Shown piece after piece: positions 8,505 through 16,383 of a DNA stretch of 64,000 nt; positions within the stretch are counted from its first letter, which is position 1, and each line of letters begins with the position of its first letter. The notes under the pieces were generated by a model. The model was not told the origin of the DNA. It searched no databases and saw only the letters and a program-made list of their open reading frames with translations. The translations under genes and the position numbers were made by a program. The stretch is from SYLG01 sp965226945 (GTDB lineage: Bacteria; Planctomycetota; Planctomycetia; Gemmatales; Gemmataceae): NCBI GenBank assembly GCA_965226945.1, contig OZ245717.1:4154001-4218000 (forward strand), given 5' to 3'.

Positions 8505-8972
8505 ATGTGCGTTTCGATGAATGAAGACCTGGCGGAGTTTGAATTCAACCAAACCGAAAAACAGCGCGAAGAAGATTATTGGGGAAAGCTTGAAGGAGAT
8601 ACCGACTTCGACTTGCCCCAAGAAACTCCCGAGCGTTGTGCGGCCGAAACTCCGAACGGGGCCTGCGCGCAGAAGGCCGGTTGTTCCCAAACAAACGGCC
8701 AAATTCAACACGGCCAAATTCAAAACGGCCAAATTCAACACGGTATGGAAGTGATCGCCTCCTGCGGCAATCGCATCGGCAAGGTGGATCATCTCGATGG
8801 CGAAGACTCGATCAAGTTGATGAAACACGATTCGCTTTCGGAAGGCCAACATCACTGGATCCCGACCTCCTGGGTGGAGCGCGTGGACCAACATGTCCAC
8901 CTCAACCTCAATTCGCAGGAGGCGATGAATCGCTGGAAAAACGAAGAAGCCTGCGAAGCTTGTTCGACCTAG
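8505..8972 (+). CDS. DUF2171-domain protein
   Basis: 155 residues, soluble. The first 75 are acidic and low complexity and include an exact five-residue repeat, GQIQH-GQIQN-GQIQH. The rest fits the DUF2171 pattern: GMEVIASCGNRIGKVDHLDGEDSIKL then HHWIPTSWVERVDQHVHLNL, a small PRC-barrel-like beta domain often found in stress-related gene sets. Cysteines occur at both ends of the protein (CAAETPNGAC, CEAC). ATG 8505 has AAGGAGAAGAAC directly upstream. It is a single gene with its own -24/-12 promoter and a strong terminator. The function of the domain is not known. Confidence 0.85.
   Translation: MCVSMNEDLAEFEFNQTEKQREEDYWGKLEGDTDFDLPQETPERCAAETPNGACAQKAGCSQTNGQIQHGQIQNGQIQHGMEVIASCGNRIGKVDHLDGEDSIKLMKHDSLSEGQHHWIPTSWVERVDQHVHLNLNSQEAMNRWKNEEACEACST
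8696..8740 (+). repeat. In-frame 15-bp triplication inside the DUF2171 gene
   Basis: CGGCCAAATTCAACA is present three times in tandem; the middle copy differs by one base (CAAAA). The length is a multiple of three, so the reading frame is kept and a five-residue peptide is repeated. Confidence 0.95.
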
Positions 8973-8995
8973 CGCGTGATGGGAAGTCGACTTCC

Positions 8996-9026
8996 TGAGC
9001 CGGGGTTAGCCCCGGCTCATTTTTTT
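8996..9026 (+). terminator. Rho-independent terminator after the DUF2171 gene
   Basis: Stem TGAGCCGGGG / CCCCGGCTCA with a four-base loop, followed by seven T. Confidence 0.9.
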
Positions 9027-9124
9027 CCCCCTCGGTTATCCGTGATTGGCGCAGAGCCGGATGCAAGGACCCCAAGGCTGGGAAACGCCGAGGTGTGCGA
9101 GAGAATTGAGATCGCGGTTTGAGG

Positions 9125-9142
9125 GCGGCATGCTGTTTGCAT
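9125..9142 (+). promoter_or_regulatory. Sigma-54 promoter for the DUF892 gene
   Basis: CGGCATGCTGTTTGCA: GG at 9127, GC at 9139, spacing 12, both boxes close to consensus; 45 bases before the start codon. Confidence 0.6.
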
Positions 9143-9186
9143 GCCCGGAATTGTTCGATACAGAATGACCATGCAAGGAGATTTCA

Positions 9187-9846
9187 ATGGCGCTTTCCAA
9201 CCTTCACGACCTGTACGTTGACGAGCTCAAGGACCTGTACAACGCCGAGTCCCAACTGCTCAAGGCTTTGCCGAAAATGGCAAAGGCGGCTTCCGCGCCC
9301 GAACTGAAAAGGGCATTTGAGGACCACCTCGAAGTGACGCAGGGCCACGTTCAACGGCTCGAAACGATCTTTGAAGACCTCTCCATTCCTGCCCGGGGCA
9401 AGAAGTGCAAGGCGATGGAAGGGCTGATCGCCGAAGGGGCGGAACTCATCGCGGAAAAAGGCGAGCCGTCCGTCAAGGACGCTGGCCTCATCGCCGCCGC
9501 TCAGCGTGTGGAACACTACGAAATGGCGGGTTATGGCTGCGTTCGCACCTTCGCCAAATTACTTGGGTATGAAGATGCCGTTGCGCTCTTGCAACAAACC
9601 CTCGATGAAGAGGGGGAAGCAGACAAGGCGCTGACTGAACTGGCCGAATCGATCATCAACATCAACGCCGAAGGCGCCGACGACGAAGAAGAAGGCGATG
9701 AAAGCGGCGAGGATGAAGAAGAGGCCGAGGACGCCGAGGAAGAGGAGGAGAAAAAACCGGCCAGGGGATCTCGCCAGGCTGCTTCACGAACCAACCAAAC
9801 GGCGACGCAAGCCAAAAAGGCGCCGGCCCGCAGGATGACCAGGTGA
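9187..9846 (+). CDS. Ferritin-like DUF892 (YciE/YciF family) protein with charged tail
   Basis: 219 residues. Residues 1-155 form a four-helix ferritin-like bundle: LHDLYVDELKDLYNAESQLLKALPKMAKAA at the start, EDHLEVTQGHVQRLETIF and QRVEHYEMAGYG carrying the Glu/His metal-ligand positions, then DEEGEADKALTELAE. Family members are induced by stress and may bind a di-metal centre. The last 65 residues are an added tail: a run dominated by Glu/Asp, then a basic, Ala/Lys/Arg-rich end, probably disordered. The start is fixed by AAGGAG seven bases upstream. It is a single-gene unit with its own promoter and terminator. Confidence 0.9.
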   Translation: MALSNLHDLYVDELKDLYNAESQLLKALPKMAKAASAPELKRAFEDHLEVTQGHVQRLETIFEDLSIPARGKKCKAMEGLIAEGAELIAEKGEPSVKDAGLIAAAQRVEHYEMAGYGCVRTFAKLLGYEDAVALLQQTLDEEGEADKALTELAESIININAEGADDEEEGDESGEDEEEAEDAEEEEEKKPARGSRQAASRTNQTATQAKKAPARRMTR

Positions 9847-9944
9847 TTGCGTCCGGGCGAATTCGAGCCAAATCTTCGGGAGCGCCAGGACGAAATCGCG
9901 GGGAACAAGAGGCTCTCATCGGCTCACTCGTTCCACACGACGAT

Positions 9945-9985
9945 AAAAAGGGGAAAGGAAGGGGACGCCTTCCTTTCCCCTTTTT
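9945..9985 (+). terminator. Rho-independent terminator after the DUF892 gene
   Basis: An 18-bp stem (AAAAAGGGGAAAGGAAGG and its complement) with a short loop, ending in a run of five T. The symmetry also allows termination on the opposite strand. Confidence 0.9.
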
Positions 9986-10084
9986 CCATTGCACTTGATC
10001 AAAGCGGAAGGCGGCAGATTTCATTGTTGTCAGCGCGCGCTTAGCCGCTGTGTGGGAAAGGCGACTGCCGATGATTGGGCGACG

Positions 10085-11200
10085 TTAGTTGCCTTGTTGC
10101 AATGGCAGCTGGATGACGAACTCGGTGCCCTTGCCGAGCCCTTCGCTTTGAGCGTGGATGCGGCCGCCATGGAGTTCCACAAGGCCTCTGGCGGTGGTCA
10201 AGCCGATTTCGAGGTCGCCCGACTTACTTTCGGCAGCTTCGGCCACCGGTACATAGGGCTCAAAAATGTGACCCAGGGCTTCGGGGGTGTGGCCGTTTCC
10301 CGAATCCCTGACTTTGATGATCACTTCCGGCCCGTGTTCTTCGGCGATGAGGCAGATTTGGCCGCCGTCACGAGTGTTTTTCGCGGCGCTCGTCAGCAGG
10401 TTAGTCAGGATCTGCTCAAGAAGCGATGCATCGGCGTGAACCCAGATCGGCTTCGGAGGAAGGGCGACGGTGAGTTCCTGTTTGCGCCCATCCATGAGGG
10501 ATCGCACACTTTTGACGGCTTTGGCCATGATGATCGTGGCGTCGAGCCTCGTCTTGTGCATCGTGATTTTGCCGCTTCGAAGCCGCGATACATCGAGCAA
10601 CTTGTCGAGCAACCGATTCATCATCCCTACCTGGCGATCGATGACGCCAAGCGCCCATTGCATGTCGGGATCGGGAACGCCCTTGATCTTCAGAATGGCG
10701 ATGGCGTTACGCATTGGAGCCAGCGGATTGCGCAGCTCATGCTCCAGCGCATGGATGAATTCGTCTCGTTGCTTGATTGTATCTCGCAGTTGTTGGTTGC
10801 TTCGTTTCTGCGTCAGATCACTGATCGTCACAAAAAGCAGGTCCACCGCGAAAGGAAGGGGAGTGCACGTCACATGAATCGGCAGGATGGTGCCGCTTAC
10901 CGGTTCAAGATCGACCTCTCCGGGTGTCTTTTCGACCTGTCCCTTGTGAAGAATCCGCTCAAATGAAGGTTGCGAAGCAGCGGAAACCCACCGAGTCAAA
11001 GGGTTCCCAACTAACTGGGCAGAAGGGGTCCTGAGCGCATCGCAAAAAGCGCGGTTACTCTGTTGAATTTTCCCATCGAGGGAAAGGCAACAGGCTGCCT
11101 GATCGGTCGATTCCACGAGCCACCGGCCAAATCGATCCGCCCCGTCTTTACCCAAATCAATCTGCGTCAAGATCTTTTTCCTGCTTGCTGATGGTTCCAT
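10085..11200 (-). CDS. PAS-domain histidine kinase with degenerate ATP-binding motifs
   Basis: 371 residues, cytoplasmic, no membrane segment. Residues 25-130 form a PAS-like sensor (STDQAACCLSLDGKIQQSN). The dimerisation/phosphoacceptor helix has an intact H-box, HELRNPLAPMRN. The ATPase domain is altered at every motif: the N-box reads NLLTSAAKNT (second Asn replaced by Ser), the G1 box DSGNGHTPE, and the G2 region GDLEIGL instead of GGLGIGL. By analogy with EnvZ, loss of that Asn removes a Mg-ATP ligand, so kinase activity may be weak or absent. No regulator gene is adjacent; the nearest is the sigma-54 activator at 16384. No clear promoter was found upstream. Confidence 0.85.
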   Translation of the reverse strand: MEPSASRKKILTQIDLGKDGADRFGRWLVESTDQAACCLSLDGKIQQSNRAFCDALRTPSAQLVGNPLTRWVSAASQPSFERILHKGQVEKTPGEVDLEPVSGTILPIHVTCTPLPFAVDLLFVTISDLTQKRSNQQLRDTIKQRDEFIHALEHELRNPLAPMRNAIAILKIKGVPDPDMQWALGVIDRQVGMMNRLLDKLLDVSRLRSGKITMHKTRLDATIIMAKAVKSVRSLMDGRKQELTVALPPKPIWVHADASLLEQILTNLLTSAAKNTRDGGQICLIAEEHGPEVIIKVRDSGNGHTPEALGHIFEPYVPVAEAAESKSGDLEIGLTTARGLVELHGGRIHAQSEGLGKGTEFVIQLPLQQGN

Positions 11201-11678
11201 GCCAAGGAATTAAGGCGTGGCAACCCTGTCTGGCCGGTTATCGCGCCTGAATTCCCTCTTTCTTCCCCGCTCAGCGGGTTCATCCCCGCAATCACCTACC
11301 AGAGTGACCACAAACCCCAGGGTAGTTTAGAGTTTTGCCGCCAAACACCAGCGGTGCGACTCCCGCGCCTGGGGGCAAATTCACCGTTGCCTTGTACGCT
11401 ACAAGAGTTCTCAAGCGGATCGCGTACGTGGATTTCCCATGGGAGGAAGCGCGCGGCTCATGCGGTGGGAACAGGATTGCCTGGATATCGGTCTTTTCGC
11501 ATCACGGTTAAGGTCAGCGAAAGTGCCAAATCCGTAAGGTCGCGACGGCCTTCCCAGTAGAAAACCCAACCAAGTGCCAGAAATCCAGGAGAAATCTGCC
11601 TGATCAGATTTTTCTTGAGGCCCTGTCCCGCAGGTACCGCATAATGAAATCGCGATTTGAATCCTTTGGCACCCTTTT

Positions 11679-11723
11679 CGCTTAAGGGAATACCGCTTAA
11701 GGGAATATCGCTTAAGGGAATCT
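11679..11723. repeat. 15-bp tandem repeat, three copies
   Basis: CGCTTAAGGGAATAC, then the same unit ending AT, then ending CT. It lies in apparently non-coding DNA. A diverged TTTGGAAATTTGAGCTT pair follows it. Confidence 0.95.
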
Positions 11724-12105
11724 GAGCTTTGGAAATTTGAGCTTCCGCAACTCCTGAAGAGAGAAGCTTAAGACGGTCCCCGCCTGAGTGAAACTTGCCA
11801 TGACGATCCGAGCGCTTGCTTCCCACAACAGGAGAAAAGCTTCGGACTTCCGGCCTGCAGAACGTCTCAATGATTTCCCGCGGCATCGAAATCGGTCTTT
11901 CAAGACATCTGAAAGAGGCGCGATCATGGTAAGGGAGAAACTCAACTTCCACTTTACCGAACATCCCGGCAGTCCCTTCCTCGAAAAAACCGGAAACAAA
12001 TCACTCTCACCAGAAAATGACTCATGAGCATGCTCATGCGTGGTCATAACCTGCCACCAGTTATAGCGAAAGAACAATCGCGACTTCATTATACTAAAAG
12101 CATCC

Positions 12106-12149
12106 TGCAATAAAAACAGTGTAAATAGAACTACACTGTTTTTATTGCA
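12106..12149. repeat. Perfect 18-bp inverted repeat, AT-rich
   Basis: TGCAATAAAAACAGTGTA and its exact complement, separated by eight bases. The motif TGTTTTTATTG appears again in altered form at about 12,237. It could be a terminator, but no supported gene ends nearby on either strand. Confidence 0.9.
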
Positions 12150-12176
12150 TGAAATGATTGATTTTTAGAGCCGGGA

Positions 12177-12235
12177 TGAGTCGATAGCGGACAATCAAGC
12201 ATTTTTTTCTTGCTTGATTGTCCGGTGTCGACTCA
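12177..12235. repeat. 25-base imperfect inverted repeat with poly-T loop
   Basis: Arms 12177-12201 and 12211-12235 pair over 25 positions, with a short mismatch patch four bases long (TAGC opposite GGTG). The inner 13 bp (GGACAATCAAGCA) are perfect. The loop holds seven T. It lies 27 bases after the neighbouring 18-bp inverted repeat. Confidence 0.9.
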
Positions 12236-12384
12236 TTGTTTTTATTGTGAATATTTGAAACTTACCATTCAACGGGCGCGAATGCATGGATCAAGAATTG
12301 CCTAAAAGGAATCCCATTCTCTCCAGCATCGCGCGGTTGCCGAATATTTCAGGGCAATGCAAATCCCCCAAACCGTTTTATCGT

Positions 12385-12401
12385 TTGGCACATCAATTGC
12401 A
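12385..12401 (+). promoter_or_regulatory. Sigma-54 promoter for the surface protein gene
   Basis: TGGCACATCAATTGCA, a near-perfect -24/-12 match, GG 12387 and GC 12399. The start codon is 105 bases downstream. Confidence 0.65.
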
Positions 12402-12505
12402 GCCAGCCTGGTTTCCAGGTAATGGATTCTGGCGTTGGCTTCCAAAAAAGTAAAAGTGGACGCAAACAGCCGAACTTTAGGGGCTCAGGAACGGAGGAAA
12501 GAACC

Positions 12506-14473
12506 ATGGGCTTATTCACTCGGATCGCAACGGGTTGTTTTTCATCCAAGCAAATGCTTTCTTCGACAAAGCGGTGGAAAAAATCGACACCGAAACACCG
12601 GTCTGCGGAAATCTGCCTGGAAAGCCTGGAAGACCGCCGCACTCCCGCCGGATTCGCCTACGACAACATTGCGCAGAGCCTTGGCATCAACCTCGCCGAG
12701 GGTGAAACGATGACGATTGTTTCCCAGGGGGCGGGAAGCTACCAGTTTGCTCTTAATGGCGCCAATCAATTCACGGGTGTCGATAGTCCCGGCAGCATGA
12801 CAGGCAACGGTACCGGTAACCTTGCGATCACGGGATTGGCCGCACCAAACTCGATTGTCATTAACGATCAGTCTTTCAATTCCAACGTCGTGTTCGGCAA
12901 TTCGACGGGAATGTTCGCCAACAACCTAAAAGTGATTCTCAATGGCGCAAGCAGCCAAGCATTCATCAATAACCCGATCAACATCAACGGTGACATCGAC
13001 TTCCCCTCCACGACGGGCGTGGTCCATTTGAACTCCAACTTGACGTCGAGCGGCGCGCAGACCTTCGGTGGCCCGGTCACCCTGGGGAGCGGCGTCAAAA
13101 CCTTGAGCGGTTCCACCGTCAGCAATCTGTCGACGATGACGGGCACCGGATCTCCCGGCGATCAACTCTTCATCAATGGCGATGCGTCCATCGGGGGCGA
13201 CATCGCCGGATTCGAGGACTTCAGGGTACTCGGAGCCACCAACCTGAACGCCGACGTCATCACCTCCGGCGCGCAGGTGTATCACGGCGCAATCACCGCG
13301 ACCGGAGCCAGAACTCTGACCGGCACCACCATCTCCAACAATGCGGCGATCGATGGCGACGGCAGCGGCCTTTCGGTGGTCGGCGATCTGAACATGTACG
13401 ACGCGATCAGTGGTGTCGGTCCGTTCCATGTCACCGGAAAGTTGATGATCGCCGGGACGGCGAAAAACGATCTGATGAGCGTCAACTCGAGCGACGGTAG
13501 AACCTGGACCGGCACCGTGTTTGGCAAGGCGCTCGGGCCCGTCGATGTCGATTCCCAAAACCTGTTCGTGTTCGGTTTCGGCGGCACCGACTCTCTGAAA
13601 CTCGGATTGGGACAATCGAAAACCGGAATCGATACCAAGGTGATCGTCGATATGAGCACCGGATCGAAAATCGTCGCGGTGAACAACAACACCGCCGGCG
13701 CGGTGGTCCGCTCGACCTCTCCGGGTTACTACAAATACAGCTGGGTGGGTGGGGGCGACTCCTACGTGCAGGTGTCGAATGTGAAGCAGATCAATGTTTC
13801 GCCTTCGACCACGGAGAGCTATGTGGCCAGCCTTTACGCCACCATGCTCAACCGCAATGGCTCAACGGCCGAGATCGCTTCCTGGGCTCGCACGCTGGGG
13901 AATACCCCCAGCACGCAAGCGATTCAGAAGGTGGCCGGTGCCTTTTTCCATTCGGGTGAACGAGCAAACCAGTTGGTCAAATCCTGGTACGCCGACAATT
14001 TAAGCCGCAGCGCTTCCGCGGCCGAAATCGCGGGCTGGGCCAGCCAACTCGTTGCGGGTCAGAGCGAATCGTCTCTGCTGGGCAAGTTCATGAGTACTCC
14101 GGAATACATCGTGAAGCATGGCGGCGGCGGCGCCAACACCATCAACATGCTGTACAACGAATTCCTTGGACGGGTCGCCTCGACCGCGGAAGTCCGCTCC
14201 TGGTACAACGCTCAGGGCCAGGTCGATCTTTCCAATGTGGCCCGCAGCATCTTCTCAAGCCGTGAATATGCCAAAAACCAGATCGCTACCTATTACGATC
14301 ACTATCTGAATCGCAACCAGGAAGCGATCTCCGGCTTCTATGACGAAAATGCGTTCCTGGGCAGCGGGGTCACGGCGAAAGAAATCGATTCCTGGTTCCG
14401 CGACCGCCAAAGCCTCGAACAGGTTCAATACCAGATCGCCTGGTCGCGTGAAATGTTCCGCAATATCAGGTAG
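12506..14473 (+). CDS. Planctomycete surface protein with DUF4214 repeats
   Basis: 655 residues. A basic N-terminus is followed by CLESLEDRRTPAGF near residue 40, the N-terminal motif seen on many large exported planctomycete proteins. Residues about 60-440 are Gly/Asn/Thr/Val-rich beta-repeat sequence with filamentous-haemagglutinin-like repetition (FGNSTGMFANN, INGDIDFPSTTG, ITSGAQVYHGAITATGA). Residues about 455-650 hold three to four DUF4214 units, each with a Y-x-x-x-L-x-R and W pattern (YATMLNRNGSTAEIASW, YNEFLGRVASTAEVRSW, YDHYLNRN). ATG 12506 is preceded by GGAGGAAAG; the frame is open 28 codons further but without a ribosome site. Likely cell-surface or matrix; binding partner unknown. 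Confidence 0.85.
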   Translation: MGLFTRIATGCFSSKQMLSSTKRWKKSTPKHRSAEICLESLEDRRTPAGFAYDNIAQSLGINLAEGETMTIVSQGAGSYQFALNGANQFTGVDSPGSMTGNGTGNLAITGLAAPNSIVINDQSFNSNVVFGNSTGMFANNLKVILNGASSQAFINNPININGDIDFPSTTGVVHLNSNLTSSGAQTFGGPVTLGSGVKTLSGSTVSNLSTMTGTGSPGDQLFINGDASIGGDIAGFEDFRVLGATNLNADVITSGAQVYHGAITATGARTLTGTTISNNAAIDGDGSGLSVVGDLNMYDAISGVGPFHVTGKLMIAGTAKNDLMSVNSSDGRTWTGTVFGKALGPVDVDSQNLFVFGFGGTDSLKLGLGQSKTGIDTKVIVDMSTGSKIVAVNNNTAGAVVRSTSPGYYKYSWVGGGDSYVQVSNVKQINVSPSTTESYVASLYATMLNRNGSTAEIASWARTLGNTPSTQAIQKVAGAFFHSGERANQLVKSWYADNLSRSASAAEIAGWASQLVAGQSESSLLGKFMSTPEYIVKHGGGGANTINMLYNEFLGRVASTAEVRSWYNAQGQVDLSNVARSIFSSREYAKNQIATYYDHYLNRNQEAISGFYDENAFLGSGVTAKEIDSWFRDRQSLEQVQYQIAWSREMFRNIR

Positions 14474-14521
14474 TCCTGCCCTCAGGTCACCCGATCATCG
14501 GATCTTGAGTTTCCAAGCGTA

Positions 14522-14556
14522 GGGCCGGTTCAATCGTTCGATTGGCCCGGTCCTTT
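14522..14556 (+). terminator. Terminator after the surface protein gene
   Basis: A 15-bp stem around a two-base loop (CAATCG/CGATTG core, outer GGGCCGG/CCCGGTCC with two wobble pairs and one mismatch), followed by TTTTAACTTTT. Confidence 0.7.
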
Positions 14557-14875
14557 TAACTTTTATTTCAATACACTTATTTATGGCTGAAGCTAGTTTT
14601 TGGCAAAAAATTTGAATTGAAATGGCGCAAATATTAGATGGTTATTAAGGGAAAGTAATCGCCGCCGATTGAGAGCAAGTTTTCCCAGCAGGTGTTGATT
14701 GTTGACATTTTTTGATTTGAAGCGTCGGTCCCTCCTCTCAACAACCGATCGCTGGGATCACGAGTCCTCTTCTTAAGGGCTCGGAAAGGTCGCTTTCTTG
14801 CGAAATAAAGCCCTTTTTCGGGCTGGAAAGCCCATTTCAAGCAAATTGCACTGATTCGGTGTCTTTGTCCTCAAA

Positions 14876-14892
14876 CCGGCATGCCTTTTGCG
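14876..14892 (+). promoter_or_regulatory. Sigma-54 promoter for the CsbD-anchor fusion operon
   Basis: CGGCATGCCTTTTGCG: GG 14878, GC 14890, spacing 12; 58 bases before the start codon. Confidence 0.6.
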
Positions 14893-14950
14893 AATCAATA
14901 AGTCCAAGGAGATGTGGTTATCTCCAAGGAGCAAATAAGGAGTTTCGATC

Positions 14951-15415
14951 ATGAATTGGTCAACTTTGGAAGGCAGTTGGAAAGAAATTAGCGGCCAGGT
15001 CAAGAACCGTTGGGGTAAGCTCACCGACGATGATTTGACGCAAGCCGAAGGCAAGAAGGAGCGCCTGCTGGGCGCCATCCAGAAACGCTATGGCATCGCC
15101 AAGGAAGAAGCTGAGCATCAAATCAGCGAGTTCCTTGCAGCTTCCGAAAGCTGGTTGGGAAAGGCGAAGGAAACCGTCGCCCACGCGTACGAAAAGACGA
15201 AGGAAAACGTCTCCAATTTCGCCGAAAAAGCGAAGGAGAATGTTTCTCAGGCGGTCGAAAAGGGCCGTCACTATGTCACCGACACCACCGCCAGCCAGAA
15301 ATGCGCCGACCTGCGCGACCTGGTAGGCCGTTACCCCATTCAGGCCACCATCGTAGGCCTGGGCCTCGGTTTTTTGATCGGCCGGATTTTCACCTCGGCC
15401 ACGAGCAGGAGCTAA
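14951..15415 (+). CDS. CsbD domain fused to YqjD/ElaB-like membrane anchor
   Basis: 154 residues. Residues 1-60 are a CsbD domain (MNWSTLEGSWKEISGQ, WGKLTDDDLTQAEGKKERLLG), similar to the two stand-alone CsbD proteins in the window. Residues 65-115 are amphipathic helix with Lys/Glu/Ala repeats (AKETVAHAYEKTKENV, AEKAKENVSQAVEKG). The end, RDLVGRYPIQATIVGLGLGFLIGR, is the glycine-zipper membrane anchor of DUF883/YqjD-type proteins, which in other bacteria link ribosomes or DNA to the membrane. So a soluble stress domain is tethered to the inner membrane. ATG 14951 follows AAGGAG. It is the first gene of a two-gene unit; its stop lies inside a duplicated 25-bp segment. Confidence 0.88.
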   Translation: MNWSTLEGSWKEISGQVKNRWGKLTDDDLTQAEGKKERLLGAIQKRYGIAKEEAEHQISEFLAASESWLGKAKETVAHAYEKTKENVSNFAEKAKENVSQAVEKGRHYVTDTTASQKCADLRDLVGRYPIQATIVGLGLGFLIGRIFTSATSRS

Positions 15416-15478
15416 GCCGTGCCGCTAAGCCATCCTTCTCCTTTCGTTATCAACAGGAGCTAAGCCGTGCCGCTAAGC
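15406..15478 (+). repeat. 25-bp direct repeat at a gene junction (48-bp period)
   Basis: The 25 bases at 15406-15430 recur exactly at 15454-15478. Each copy holds AGGAG, a TAA stop and GTG CCG CTA AGC. In copy 1 the TAA ends the CsbD fusion gene; in copy 2 the GTG starts the next gene. Reading from the GTG of copy 1 gives a 14-codon frame that stops exactly at the TAA of copy 2. Confidence 0.95.
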
Positions 15479-16144
15479 AACTTGTTGGCAGTGGTCAGTG
15501 CCGGTTGGGCGCTGGTCTTGGCGGGCGCCTTGCTCGTCAGTGCTGGCATCGCGGTCGGCATCAACCAGGCGGTGCCAACCGTTCCGCTCTGGTTATGCTT
15601 GTTTGCAATGGGCGCGGCAGTGAGCGGGGTCGGCTGGTTTCTCGTCTCGCGCGGCGGTGAAAAAGCCAGCGAAAAAGTAGACGCCGAGTGGCCCCTGGCG
15701 TCACAGATTGTCAAGCATCCGCTGGTCTCCGCCGTGCTTGCAACGGTTCTGATATGGGTTTTGTCCCGCCTGCTGCGAGGAATATTGGGCGGACCGACAA
15801 CAAACGCCAAGGCTTCTCCACCGCCACCCAAGGCCGCGGAGATGCCGCAAGCTGAACAGGCACAGCAGGCCGAAGAGCCTCAGGCTCCACCCAAGGAAAG
15901 AGACTTTAGCTCGTACTTTGGGGACCAGGCCAGGGCTCTTGGCCAGATGGCTAGTGAGGCCGCTTTGACCATAGGACTGCAATCCATGGGCATCCCGACC
16001 GTGGAAGAATTGTTTCGCGAATTCGCCAACGCCACGGCAACCAAGACACCGGAGGAATCGAAGCGGCCGGAAAACGGTTCTTCCGAACAACCTGAAACGG
16101 CTCGTCACAATGGTTTTCATAAAGAGGCCGTGCGGATGGGTTGA
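15467..16144 (+). CDS. Membrane protein of unknown function
   Basis: 225 residues starting at GTG 15467, with AGGAG nine bases upstream inside the repeat. Two membrane helices lie in residues 5-65 (LLAVVSAGWALVLAGALLV and PLWLCLFAMGAAVSGVGWFL), a third at about 88-105 (LVSAVLATVLIWVLSRLL). Residues 110-150 are Pro/Ala/Glu-rich linker, and the C-terminal 75 residues are soluble (SYFGDQARALGQMASEAALTIGLQSMG). Its position after a YqjD-like gene resembles the E. coli yqjD-yqjE arrangement, but I do not see enough similarity to name it. Cotranscribed with the CsbD fusion; a strong terminator follows. Confidence 0.75.
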   Translation: MPLSNLLAVVSAGWALVLAGALLVSAGIAVGINQAVPTVPLWLCLFAMGAAVSGVGWFLVSRGGEKASEKVDAEWPLASQIVKHPLVSAVLATVLIWVLSRLLRGILGGPTTNAKASPPPPKAAEMPQAEQAQQAEEPQAPPKERDFSSYFGDQARALGQMASEAALTIGLQSMGIPTVEELFREFANATATKTPEESKRPENGSSEQPETARHNGFHKEAVRMG

Positions 16145-16173
16145 TGTGCCGCCTCCCGCGGGCCTTCTTTATG

Positions 16174-16209
16174 AAGCCCCAGCCTCCTCATGGGAGGCTG
16201 GGGCTTTTT
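16174..16209 (+). terminator. Strong rho-independent terminator
   Basis: A 14-bp stem AAGCCCCAGCCTCC / GGAGGCTGGGGCTT with loop TCATG, then a T run. It ends the 14951-16144 unit. Confidence 0.92.
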
Positions 16210-16330
16210 ACGCGCCTTGGCCCATCCCCATCCAGGCCGGTTCCCGCAGAGTTCTTGCACCGCTTCGCCAGCCACGCGAACACGCAGGACTAACGGCAAC
16301 TCCCTTCAGAGCGAGCGAATCGCCGAAGCC

Positions 16331-16368
16331 AAAAAAAAGCCCTGCCCTTTCGATCGGGCAGGGCTTTT
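16331..16368 (-). terminator. Terminator of the sigma-54 regulator gene
   Basis: A 13-bp stem AAAAGCCCTGCCC / GGGCAGGGCTTTT; read on the minus strand it is followed by eight T. It lies 15 bases beyond the stop codon of the gene at 16384. Confidence 0.92.
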
Positions 16369-16383
16369 CCAATGACAAGGCTT

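Larger units (their letters stand above)
11201..12505. other. 1.3-kb stretch without a supported gene
   Basis: Open frames here (for example the minus-strand frame 11458-11964) lack protein-like composition and a ribosome site. The stretch holds a 15-bp triplicate repeat, two large inverted repeats in an AT-rich section (12,060-12,290), and the -24/-12 promoter of the surface protein gene. It may contain decayed genes or untranslated RNA. Confidence 0.6.
14474..14950. other. 477-base intergenic region
   Basis: Contains a terminator at its left end, an AT-rich middle (14,560-14,700) with nothing recognisable, and the sigma-54 promoter of the next gene. Two copies of TCCAAGGAG lie just before the next gene; only the nearer downstream AAGGAG acts as a ribosome site. 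Confidence 0.6.

Noticed and set aside
9945..9985. Long hairpin considered as part of a mobile element
   Set aside because: It has the stem, loop and T run of an ordinary terminator after the DUF892 gene.
11458..11964. A 168-codon minus-strand frame in the 1.3-kb gap
   Set aside because: No ribosome site, composition not protein-like, and it runs through the 15-bp triplicate repeat.
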